Below are positions 1 through 6,287 of a stretch of DNA of 7,387 nt, piece after piece. The stretch spans positions 1-7,387 of the forward strand of contig CAYFHQ010000147.1 of assembly GCA_964342805.1 (NCBI GenBank), read 5' to 3'. Both the position numbers and the translations under genes were made by a program. Numbering within the stretch: the stretch's first letter is position 1; each line of letters starts with the position of its first letter. The stretch comes from CAYFHQ01 sp964342805 (lineage in GTDB: Bacteria; Bacillota; Clostridia; Peptostreptococcales; Acidaminobacteraceae). The notes beneath the pieces are model-generated. The model worked only from the letters and a program-made list of their open reading frames with translations. It searched no databases and was not told the DNA's origin.

Positions 1-992
1 ATGTGGAAGACATTCTATGTAAATTGACAGGTGCTGAAGCGGCCATGGTTGTGAACAACAATGCAGCGGCAGTCCTATTGGTCCTCAACACCTTGGCAGA
101 GGGCAAGGAAGTGATTGTGTCCCGCGGCCAGATGGTAGAAATCGGCGGGGCCTTTAGAGTACCGGAGGTCATGAAGCACGCTGGGGCGCATCTTGTTGAG
201 ATTGGCACGACCAACAAGACCCACCTGCGGGACTATGAGGACGCCATTACGGAAGAAACAGGCATTCTATTAAAGGTTCATACATCCAACTACCGCATTT
301 TGGGATTCACCAAGGAAGTGGAAGTGGAGGAACTGGCACCCCTGGGTGTTGAAACGGGTATTCCTGTTGTTGAGGATATTGGAAGTGGGTCCTTTGTGGA
401 CTTTTCAAAATTTGGTCTTACCAAAGAACCGACTGTCCGTGACAGTGTCGAGGCCGGTGCTGATGTGGTGACCTTCAGTGGGGACAAGATGTTAGGCGGC
501 CCCCAGGCGGGCATTATTGTCGGCAAGAAGCAGTGGGTCGACAAGATGAAGAAAAACCATTTGACCCGTGCCCTGCGGGTGGACAAGATGACCATCTGTG
601 CCCTTGAGGCAACCCTCAAGCTCTATCTGGACGAGGAAAAGGCCCTCCAGGCCATTCCAACCCTACGGATGTTGACCATGCAGCTGGACGAGATCAAGCA
701 GCGGTCTGCTGAACTCCTGGACCTCATTGGCCCAGTGGAAGGAATGAACGTTGAGTTGGAGGTGTCAGACTCTGAAGTAGGTGGTGGGTCCATGCCCTTG
801 GAAAAGCTACCAACAGAGTGTCTAGTCTTTACCCACGGGAAGAAGAGCGCCAATCAGCTACAAGATGAACTGAGAGAATACGAAACCCCCATTATTGTGC
901 GGGTGACAGACGATAAGGTGTGGATTGATCCACGAACCATTCAGCAAGAGGAAATGACCATAGTCGCTGAGGCCATTCGGTCCTTGGCTTAG
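1..992 (+). CDS. selA: L-seryl-tRNA(Sec) selenium transferase SelA, 5'-truncated by the window
   Basis: SelA is a cytoplasmic PLP enzyme that converts Ser-tRNA(Sec) to Sec-tRNA(Sec) with selenophosphate, the step before SelB. About 330 C-terminal residues are present of a family length near 460-470, so roughly 135 N-terminal residues lie upstream. The first complete codon is at 3; that GTG is internal, not a start, because the text there already reads as the conserved VEDILCKLTGAEAA segment. Other family hallmarks are VVNNNAAAVLL (about residues 16-26 of the visible part), the SRGQMVEIGGAFRVPEVM stretch, IGTTNKTHLRDY, and the PLP-lysine motif FSGDKMLGGPQAG with the Lys codon at 486-488. The stop TAG at 990-992 is merged with the selB ribosome site, which points to coupled translation. 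There is no internal stop or frameshift in the visible part. The identification is secure; only the start is missing. Confidence 0.97.
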   Translation, partial: VEDILCKLTGAEAAMVVNNNAAAVLLVLNTLAEGKEVIVSRGQMVEIGGAFRVPEVMKHAGAHLVEIGTTNKTHLRDYEDAITEETGILLKVHTSNYRILGFTKEVEVEELAPLGVETGIPVVEDIGSGSFVDFSKFGLTKEPTVRDSVEAGADVVTFSGDKMLGGPQAGIIVGKKQWVDKMKKNHLTRALRVDKMTICALEATLKLYLDEEKALQAIPTLRMLTMQLDEIKQRSAELLDLIGPVEGMNVELEVSDSEVGGGSMPLEKLPTECLVFTHGKKSANQLQDELREYETPIIVRVTDDKVWIDPRTIQQEEMTIVAEAIRSLA

Positions 993-996
993 GAGG
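991..996 (+). promoter_or_regulatory. selB ribosome binding site overlapping the selA stop
   Basis: A perfect AGGAGG begins on the second base of the selA stop codon (TAG, 990-992) and sits 4 nt before the selB ATG at 1001. The overlap means ribosomes finishing selA terminate on the selB loading site, which favours coupled, proportionate synthesis of the two proteins. Confidence 0.85.
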
Positions 997-1000
997 CTCC

Positions 1001-2905
1001 ATGACGAATGTAGTAATTGGTACTGCGGGTCATATTGACCACGGTAAATCCACATTGATTAAACGACTGACAGGCATTGAGCCTGACCGGTGGGAAGAAG
1101 AAAAGCGACGGGGGATTACCATTGACCTGGGCTTTGCCTACTTTGACCTACCCAGTGGCAAGCGGGCGGGCATTGTTGACGTCCCTGGCCACGAACGTTT
1201 TATACGAAATATGCTAGCCGGTGTATCCGGTATTGACCTGGTCCTTATGGTCATCGCAGCCGACGAAGGGGTTATGCCCCAGACCCAGGAACACTTGGAT
1301 ATCCTGACCCTCATGCAGGTCAAGAAGGGGATTATTGTCCTGACCAAGGCTGACCTGGTGGAAGAGGACATGCTGGAGTTGGTGGAAGAGGACGTAAGAG
1401 ACGCAGTTCAAGGGACCTTCCTCGAAGATGCGCCCATGATCCCTGTTTCTGCAGTTTCCGGTTTTGGTATTGACGCCCTGACGGCGAAAATGGATGAACT
1501 GGTTACAGAAGTACCGGACAAGCGGCATGATTATCCAACGCGGATGCCGGTTGACCGTGTCTTTTCCCTTACGGGTATTGGTACTGTAGTGACAGGAACC
1601 ATGCACGAAGGGACCGTTTCTGAAGGAGACGTTTTGCAGTTCTATCCCTCAGGTAAAGAGGCCCGAATCCGGTCTGTGCAAAACCATGGGGAAACTGTGA
1701 AAACAGCCTATGCTGGCCAGCGAGTAGCTCTAAACGTGACGGGTATAGACAAGGACCATATCCACCGGGGTGACGTTTTGGCCAAACCGGGGTCCATGAA
1801 GACCTCCATGATGTTAGACGTGGAAATTGAACTGTTGGCTTCCGGTAAGAGAGAAATTGGCAACTGGAGTCGGTTGCATTTATACCAAGGGACCCAGGAA
1901 ATTCTTTGCCGGATTGTACTCCTTGACCGGGAAGTCCTCAAGCCCGGTGAAAAATGTGTTGCCCAGCTGCGGTTGGAAGAGACAACAGCCTGCAAGTACG
2001 GGGACCGGTTTGTCCTTCGCTTCTATTCGCCCCTGGAGACCATTGGTGGTGGAACCATCCTGGACCCCAATGCCATAAAACACAAACGGTTTAAAGAAGA
2101 CGTTTTAGACCAGCTTCACATGAAGCTCCAAGGAGACACGTCCCAAATTGTGGACGACATGCTCATGCGTATGAGTCCTGAATTACCCATGGTTTCTGAC
2201 CTGGCCAAGCAGACTGGCTTGACAGACGATTCCGTGTCCGATATTCTGAATCAGATGCAAGAAGAAGGCATGGCAAAACGATTCACTGGAGATGTTTGGC
2301 TCAGCGGTGGATGGTTGTCTATTCTTGAAGAAAAAATGATCAGTGAATTGAGTGGATTCCACAAGAAAAATCCTCTGAAACCGGGGATGCCCAAGGAAGA
2401 ACTACGAAGCAGAATCCTTTCCCAAGCAAAGGGGAAGGTCTTTGACGAAGTCCTTGCTACCTATGTGGAATCAAGTAGCATAAAATCCGATGGTTTGACT
2501 GTGTCCTTGTTCAAGTTTAGAGTCCAGTTTAGTCCCAAGCAAAAAGAAGTTCGGGACAAACTGATCAAGGCATATGACCAAGCGGGGATGAAACCCTTGA
2601 ACATTGGTGAGATAGAGTCTCAAGTGGGTATGGGTAAGAAGGAAAAGGACATTTTAACGAACTTGATCTCCACGGGAGAACTGGTACGTATAAATGAACA
2701 AGTATACCTATACCACACCCATTATAAAGTAGCTACAGACGCATTGCACAAGCATTTTGAAGCCAATGAGTCCATTACCTTGGCTGAATATCGGGATATT
2801 GCAGGCACTTCACGGAAGATCGCCGTGGCCCTACTTGAGCATTTTGACAGCTTAAAGGTCACAAAGCGTAAGGAAGACGTCCGTGTTTTAGTCGCTGGAA
2901 AGTAA
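1001..2905 (+). CDS. selB: Selenocysteine-specific elongation factor SelB
   Basis: SelB is the GTPase that replaces EF-Tu for Sec-tRNA(Sec) and delivers it to in-frame UGA codons next to a SECIS hairpin. At 634 residues it is full length. G1 is GHIDHGKS (10-17), the switch I threonine is in RGITIDLGF (T40), G3 is DVPGHE (60-65), G4 is TKAD (115-118, the SelB form of NKxD) and G5 is SAVSG (150-154). Two beta-barrel domains follow (about 175-345, including DRVFSLTGIGTVVTGT), then about 260 residues of winged-helix repeats for ribosome and SECIS binding. The end has the typical TSRKIAVALLEHFD segment followed by basic KRKEDVR. The ATG follows a perfect AGGAGG. It lies 8 bp after selA and 15 bp before the response regulator, with no terminator in either gap. 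The SECIS-binding wing looks intact, so the protein should be functional. Confidence 0.98.
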   Translation: MTNVVIGTAGHIDHGKSTLIKRLTGIEPDRWEEEKRRGITIDLGFAYFDLPSGKRAGIVDVPGHERFIRNMLAGVSGIDLVLMVIAADEGVMPQTQEHLDILTLMQVKKGIIVLTKADLVEEDMLELVEEDVRDAVQGTFLEDAPMIPVSAVSGFGIDALTAKMDELVTEVPDKRHDYPTRMPVDRVFSLTGIGTVVTGTMHEGTVSEGDVLQFYPSGKEARIRSVQNHGETVKTAYAGQRVALNVTGIDKDHIHRGDVLAKPGSMKTSMMLDVEIELLASGKREIGNWSRLHLYQGTQEILCRIVLLDREVLKPGEKCVAQLRLEETTACKYGDRFVLRFYSPLETIGGGTILDPNAIKHKRFKEDVLDQLHMKLQGDTSQIVDDMLMRMSPELPMVSDLAKQTGLTDDSVSDILNQMQEEGMAKRFTGDVWLSGGWLSILEEKMISELSGFHKKNPLKPGMPKEELRSRILSQAKGKVFDEVLATYVESSSIKSDGLTVSLFKFRVQFSPKQKEVRDKLIKAYDQAGMKPLNIGEIESQVGMGKKEKDILTNLISTGELVRINEQVYLYHTHYKVATDALHKHFEANESITLAEYRDIAGTSRKIAVALLEHFDSLKVTKRKEDVRVLVAGK

Positions 2906-2920
2906 CTGGAGGAAGTTGAC

Positions 2921-3610
2921 ATGGCAGAAAGATTATTAGTGGTTGATGACGAACCCATATTGTTGAAAGGTCTTAAGTTCAGCCTAGAGCAGGACGGTTA
3001 TGATGTAGACACGGCGGTAGATGGCCGTGAAGCCTATGACAAGATCATTGCTGGTGAGTATGATTTGGTTGTTCTAGACCTCATGTTGCCGGAAATTGAC
3101 GGACTGGAAGTATGTAAGCGGGTTCGTGAAACGTCTATGGTACCCATTATCATTTTGACAGCAAAGGGTGACGACTCGTCCAAGGTTCTTGGCCTGGAAT
3201 ATGGGGCAGACGACTACCTAACCAAGCCCTTTAACATTCTTGAGCTGAAGGCAAGAATCAAGGCGATCCTTCGTCGGGTTCAAGTTAAGGAAAAGAACAC
3301 AGCGACAAGTGTCATTGATATCGGAGATTTCTCCATCAATACCCTGGGTCGTAAGGTCAATGTAAAAGACCGTGATGTGAACCTGACAGCTAAAGAATTT
3401 GACCTATTGTTGTTGCTGGTTATGAACCGTGACAAGGTATTCTCCAGAGAAGAACTTCTGGAAACCATCTGGGGTTATGAATACTTTGGAGACGTTCGTA
3501 CAGTGGATGTACACATCCGTCGCCTTCGAGAGAAAATTGAAACCAATTCATCTCAGCCGACGTACATCCTGACGAAATGGGGAGTTGGTTACTATTTCAA
3601 GCATAAGTAA
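2921..3610 (+). CDS. OmpR/PhoB-family DNA-binding response regulator (WalR/PhoP-like)
   Basis: This is a cytoplasmic two-component transcription factor of 229 residues, the usual size. The receiver domain (about 1-120) has the acidic pocket D9/D10, phospho-acceptor D53 in VVLDLMLPEIDG, T80 in ILTAK, Y99 and the conserved lysine K102 in DDYLTKPF. The C-terminal winged helix (about 130-228) has the LTAKEFDLL entry helix, a recognition helix around DVRTVDVHIRRLREKIE (191-207) and the final wing ILTKWGVGYYFK. All phosphorylation residues are present, so it should be switchable. GGAGGA (2908-2913) lies 7 nt before the ATG. The gene starts 15 bp after selB and its last 26 nt overlap the kinase frame, so the kinase is its cognate partner. 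WalR and PhoP cannot be separated by eye and the target genes are unknown, so no symbol is given. Confidence 0.95.
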   Translation: MAERLLVVDDEPILLKGLKFSLEQDGYDVDTAVDGREAYDKIIAGEYDLVVLDLMLPEIDGLEVCKRVRETSMVPIIILTAKGDDSSKVLGLEYGADDYLTKPFNILELKARIKAILRRVQVKEKNTATSVIDIGDFSINTLGRKVNVKDRDVNLTAKEFDLLLLLVMNRDKVFSREELLETIWGYEYFGDVRTVDVHIRRLREKIETNSSQPTYILTKWGVGYYFKHK

Positions 3611-5027
3611 ATGGTTTGTAAGCATTAGGTGGAAACTTGTTTCCACCTATTTGTTATTGATTCTACTGACCCTGACCCTGATGATTTCTTTTATTAATGA
3701 GACCCTCAAGGTCAATGCGGTCAACGACAAGCGGATCACCCTCCTGACCCAGGCCAATGTAATCGCCAACCAGGTGTCCCTCAACTTCTATGGACTCAAC
3801 AAGGAAGGTACCAGGGATTATTTAGAGAACCTGATCAAGCGCTATAGCCTGGATATAGGGTCGCGGATTCTTGTCATCGATAAACAGGGGTATGTGCAGC
3901 TGGACTCCTATGACAGCTTTGAGGGTCAAAACCTCAATCGTATTGAGGAAGTCCGGGTTGCCCTGGAAGGGCGGAACAGTTCCAACCTCTATAACACCAT
4001 TGATCTGGAAAAGATCATGTATGTGGCTGTACCCATTACCGCTCGAAAAGAGGTACTGGGTTCCATTTTGGTGTCCTCTTCGGCAAAGGCTATCTTTGAT
4101 AGTATTCAGCTGACCATCCAAAAAGTCATGGCCCTGTCCATGTTGGGTATAGGGATCACAGCCATTGTCAGCTTTATTTTTGCAGACATTATTTCTGGAC
4201 CGATTGAACGGATGACAGAGGTTGTCCGGGCCATTACCCGGGGCCAGCACGACCGCCGCGTAAATGTCCGGGGGAGTGATGAACTGGCCAACCTAGGCAA
4301 TGCCTTTAACCTCATGTTAACCAAGCTGGACCAGTTGGACGAGCGGAGGAAGCAGTTTGTATCCAACGCCTCCCATGAACTCAGGACGCCCATGGCCTCC
4401 ATGAAGATCATCTCTGAGTCCCTCCTGGCCCAAGACCAGTGGGATGAAGCGGTGTACAGGGAGTTTTTGGCGGACATCGATACAGAAATCACCAGACTCA
4501 ACCAATTGATTGACAGTTTGCTCTACCTGGTAGACGTTGATAAAAAAGAGCTACAACTGGATTTCCACATTACCTACCTGAATTACCTCATGGAAAATGT
4601 GGTCCGTCAGCTGACACCCTTGGCAGAGAAAAAGGACATCTCCATTTCCTTCACTGCCCAGGAACACGTTCAGATTGAAATTGACAAGGGTAAGATCCAG
4701 CAGTGCCTGATCAATATTTTGGGCAATGCCATTAAGTATACACCAGATGGTGGGCGGGTTAACATCAGCATGTACCGTCTACGGGGGCAAGTTGTTGTGC
4801 GGATTGAAGACTCAGGGATTGGTATTCCTGAAGACGAGATCCCCCATATTTTCGACCGCTTCCACCGGGTAGACAAGGCAAGGGCCCGGGCAACGGGTGG
4901 CTCAGGCTTAGGCTTGTCCATTGCCCAGCAAATCGTACACCTCCACCAGGGGCAGATTTATGCCGAGAGTGAAGTGGGTGTGGGAACAACCATGTATGTG
5001 GTGCTACCCCTGCACCTGGACGTCTAG
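3585..5027 (+). CDS. Membrane sensor histidine kinase (WalK/PhoR-like), start uncertain
   Basis: This is a class I sensor kinase of up to 480 residues that would phosphorylate the regulator encoded just upstream. Order of domains: short cytoplasmic basic tail; TM1 about 18-36 (TYLLLILLTL core); an extracytoplasmic PAS/Cache-like sensor about 38-180 without cysteines; TM2 about 183-203; HAMP about 201-255; HisKA with the phospho-accepting H264 in SNASHELRTPM; and a HATPase_c domain with N box NILGNAIKYT (377-386), G1 DSGIGIP (409-415), F box FDRFHRVD (423-430) and G2 GGSGLGLSIA (438-447). All catalytic boxes are intact. The start is the weak point. The only usual in-frame start codon ahead of TM1 is TTG at 3585, because an in-frame TGA lies at 3570. 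The G-rich GGGGAG (3579-3584) abuts it with no spacer. The stimulus is unknown. A strong ribosome site follows for the next gene. Confidence 0.94.
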   Translation: MVTISSISKWFVSIRWKLVSTYLLLILLTLTLMISFINETLKVNAVNDKRITLLTQANVIANQVSLNFYGLNKEGTRDYLENLIKRYSLDIGSRILVIDKQGYVQLDSYDSFEGQNLNRIEEVRVALEGRNSSNLYNTIDLEKIMYVAVPITARKEVLGSILVSSSAKAIFDSIQLTIQKVMALSMLGIGITAIVSFIFADIISGPIERMTEVVRAITRGQHDRRVNVRGSDELANLGNAFNLMLTKLDQLDERRKQFVSNASHELRTPMASMKIISESLLAQDQWDEAVYREFLADIDTEITRLNQLIDSLLYLVDVDKKELQLDFHITYLNYLMENVVRQLTPLAEKKDISISFTAQEHVQIEIDKGKIQQCLINILGNAIKYTPDGGRVNISMYRLRGQVVVRIEDSGIGIPEDEIPHIFDRFHRVDKARARATGGSGLGLSIAQQIVHLHQGQIYAESEVGVGTTMYVVLPLHLDV

Positions 5028-5039
5028 GGAGGTGGTCAG

Positions 5040-5915
5040 ATGAAAAACACATTGCGCTTTACCCTACTGGCCGTCTTTATTGTGGTACTGATCTTGCTGA
5101 GTTTTACCAACCGCCTAAACTACAAGGTCCTGACCCAGGACGACATTATACCGCCTAATCCAGACGACATTAAGCTGGTGACCAAGCTCTACTTTGTTTT
5201 TGGAGACACCCTCCGGGCGGAGGAGCGATCCATTGGCTTTGTCAACAACCGATTTGAACTGGGTGTGGCTGAGGAACTGGAGAAGGGCCCCAAAACCAAG
5301 TCCTTTGAAAGTCCCTTTCATGACGGAGTGGAAATCCTGTCAGTGGAAATCATTGACCGGATAGCCTACGTCAACCTGACCCAGCAGTTTACCCAAGCTG
5401 ACTATTGGGAGTCAGAGCGCCAGGAACTCTTTATCTGGTCCATTGTCAACACCTTCGCTGAGATAGACGAGGTTTACGAAGTCCAAATCCTAGTGGAAGG
5501 CAAGAAAGTCGACGAGGACCTGGGAGGCATGACCCTCATGCAACCCCTGGAAGCCGTGGATGACTTCAACTACGTGACCAAGGAGACTCCGTCGCGGATT
5601 GTCATTGAATTCCTCAATGCCATCCACCAAAAACGATACGGGGTGGCCTACGACTATATTGACTCCGACAGCCGTGAACTCCTTCGGGTTAAGGACTTTG
5701 AAATCCTCATGGAGGACTACAACAAGCGGTTTGAGGTCTACCGGATGGGTATTTACTTCACCCAAAACTTCGACGACCGCAAGATCGTCAACATCAAATA
5801 TATTATCGACGGCGAACTTGGGGCAGACCCGGTTGCAGAAATCTATGACAGCTGGGAGCTGATTGAAGAAGATGGCATATGGAAGATTGATTTTGGCAAC
5901 TATGGTAGCTACTAA
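5040..5915 (+). CDS. Single-pass membrane protein with extracytoplasmic GerMN domain and NTF2-like C-terminal region
   Basis: A 291-residue protein with one N-terminal membrane segment (about 7-22, LLAVFIVVLILL core) after a short basic start, and no cysteine anywhere. It is therefore a membrane-anchored exported protein, not a lipoprotein. Residues about 46-170 fit the GerMN domain (first described in spore germination protein GerM): a strand LYFVFGDTLRAEER, the EELEKGP turn, the VEILSVEIIDRIAYVNLTQQF core and a final VYEVQILVEGKKV strand. Residues about 183-290, from PSRIVIEFLNAIHQKRYGVAY to a closing WKIDFGNY strand, resemble an NTF2-like/DUF4878-type fold; this second assignment is by pattern only. 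GGAGGTGG upstream makes the ATG certain. It lies 12 bp after the kinase gene, so it is most likely co-transcribed and may act with the kinase at the outer membrane face or in cell-wall or spore biology. Exact function unknown. Confidence 0.85.
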   Translation: MKNTLRFTLLAVFIVVLILLSFTNRLNYKVLTQDDIIPPNPDDIKLVTKLYFVFGDTLRAEERSIGFVNNRFELGVAEELEKGPKTKSFESPFHDGVEILSVEIIDRIAYVNLTQQFTQADYWESERQELFIWSIVNTFAEIDEVYEVQILVEGKKVDEDLGGMTLMQPLEAVDDFNYVTKETPSRIVIEFLNAIHQKRYGVAYDYIDSDSRELLRVKDFEILMEDYNKRFEVYRMGIYFTQNFDDRKIVNIKYIIDGELGADPVAEIYDSWELIEEDGIWKIDFGNYGSY

Positions 5916-5920
5916 GTGAT

Positions 5921-5934
5921 TGACAGAATTGTCA
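5921..5934 (+). repeat. 14-bp palindrome overlapping a consensus -35 hexamer
   Basis: TGACA-GAAT-TGTCA forms 5-bp inverted arms around a 4-nt centre in the 62-bp gap between the GerMN gene and the small SH3-like gene. The left arm is part of TTGACA (5920-5925), a perfect -35 hexamer, but the best -10 at proper spacing (AACATT, 5944-5949, spacer 18) matches only 3 of 6. No T-run follows the palindrome, so it is not an intrinsic terminator. An operator or promoter for the small gene is possible but unproven. Confidence 0.35.
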
Positions 5935-5977
5935 GCCTATGAGAACATTTGAGTAAGTAGATGACAAGGGGGAGCCT

Positions 5978-6136
5978 ATGAAGGTAAAAGCAACAGACTC
6001 ATTGCGTATTCACTTCACAACCGTTGGTGAAGTTTATGAAGTATTCGCTCAGGATGACGAGTGCTATAAAATCAAAGACAATAGAGGCAAAGACAACTGG
6101 GTGCCAAAGCGTTACCTGGAAATCGTCGAAGAATAG
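5978..6136 (+). CDS. Small 52-residue protein with predicted SH3-like fold, function unknown
   Basis: A short gene translated as MKVKATDSLRIHFTTVGEVY followed by EVFAQDDECYKIKDNRGKDN and WVPKRYLEIVEE, ending in TAG. The pattern of a GEVYEV strand, a hydrophilic turn, a YKIKDNRG strand and a closing WVPKRYLE is that of small single-domain SH3-like barrels often seen in phages and Firmicute chromosomes; these commonly mediate binding and have no catalytic residues. The family assignment is from pattern memory, not a search. GGGGGAG (5968-5974) stands 3 nt before the ATG, a strong if closely spaced ribosome site. It has 9 Lys/Arg and 11 Asp/Glu and no membrane segment. Its GC is 41.5% (66 of 159), lower than the roughly half-GC genes on either side, which may mean a different origin. 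A terminator lies 52 bp downstream, so it ends the preceding operon or is its own transcript. Confidence 0.8.
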   Translation: MKVKATDSLRIHFTTVGEVYEVFAQDDECYKIKDNRGKDNWVPKRYLEIVEE

Positions 6137-6188
6137 TTACGATGAAGCACTTATAAGAAGTACCTGAAGAATAGAGTATACGAATGAT

Positions 6189-6220
6189 AGGCGTTCACAA
6201 CATGTGGGCGTCTTTCTTAT
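6189..6220 (+). terminator. Rho-independent terminator after the small SH3-like gene
   Basis: An 11-bp stem pairs AGGCGTTCACA (6189-6199) with TGTGGGCGTCT (6203-6213) around the 3-nt loop ACA. Three of the pairs are G-U wobbles in RNA and there is no mismatch. The stem is followed by the T-rich TTCTTAT (6214-6220). This ends transcription of the upstream genes and separates them from the CoiA-like gene. Confidence 0.85.
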
Positions 6221-6276
6221 ATCTGTGTTTTAGTGTCTAAACAAAGACCATACTAAAGTGAATCATCGAGTCAACC
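6221..6276 (+). promoter_or_regulatory. Presumed promoter region of the CoiA-like gene, with a small inverted repeat
   Basis: Because a terminator ends at 6220 and the next gene starts at 6288, a promoter is expected in this AT-rich gap. The best -10 candidate is CATACT (6249-6254, 4 of 6 matches), but I see no good -35 at the right distance. TTTAG (6229-6233) and CTAAA (6237-6241) form a perfect 5-bp inverted repeat around TGT that could be an operator. No start point can be fixed. Confidence 0.3.
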
Positions 6277-6283
6277 AGGAGGT
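6277..6283 (+). promoter_or_regulatory. Ribosome binding site that fixes the CoiA-like start at 6288
   Basis: A perfect AGGAGGT stands 4 nt before the ATG at 6288. The reading frame stays open upstream to a GTG at 6258, but that codon has no Shine-Dalgarno site and would place this one inside the coding region, so 6288 is preferred. Confidence 0.85.
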
Positions 6284-6287
6284 CACC

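Noticed and set aside
3..5. GTG at position 3 as the true selA start
   Set aside because: The reading is already deep inside the conserved SelA sequence and about 135 N-terminal residues would be missing; the gene continues beyond the window edge.
1214..1606. 130-codon open frame on the - strand inside selB
   Set aside because: It lies wholly within the intact, strongly recognised selB on the other strand, has no ribosome site or domain pattern, and is a shadow of the codon bias.
2844..2872. TTGACA with CGTAAG at 17-bp spacing near the selB 3' end as an internal promoter for the two-component system
   Set aside because: The -35 is perfect but encodes conserved SelB residues and the -10 matches only 3 of 6, so it is not distinguishable from chance without start-site data.
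3570..3572. In-frame TGA just upstream of the kinase start as a possible selenocysteine codon
   Set aside because: It lies inside the conserved regulator gene in another frame, with no kinase-like residues before it and no SECIS-type hairpin recognised after it.
3822..4501. Two overlapping - strand open frames (142 and 131 codons) within the kinase gene
   Set aside because: Both are antisense to conserved kinase domains and their translations show no recognisable protein pattern.
6258..6287. GTG start giving a 364-residue CoiA-like protein
   Set aside because: No ribosome site precedes the GTG, whereas a perfect AGGAGGT sits 4 nt before ATG 6288 and the family N-terminus (M-F-Q-A-Y) begins there.
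5916..6287. Search for tRNA-Sec (selC) or a SECIS element in the intergenic regions
   Set aside because: No tRNA-like cloverleaf, long acceptor stem or TpsiC-loop signature was seen; the only strong hairpin is the terminator at 6189-6220.
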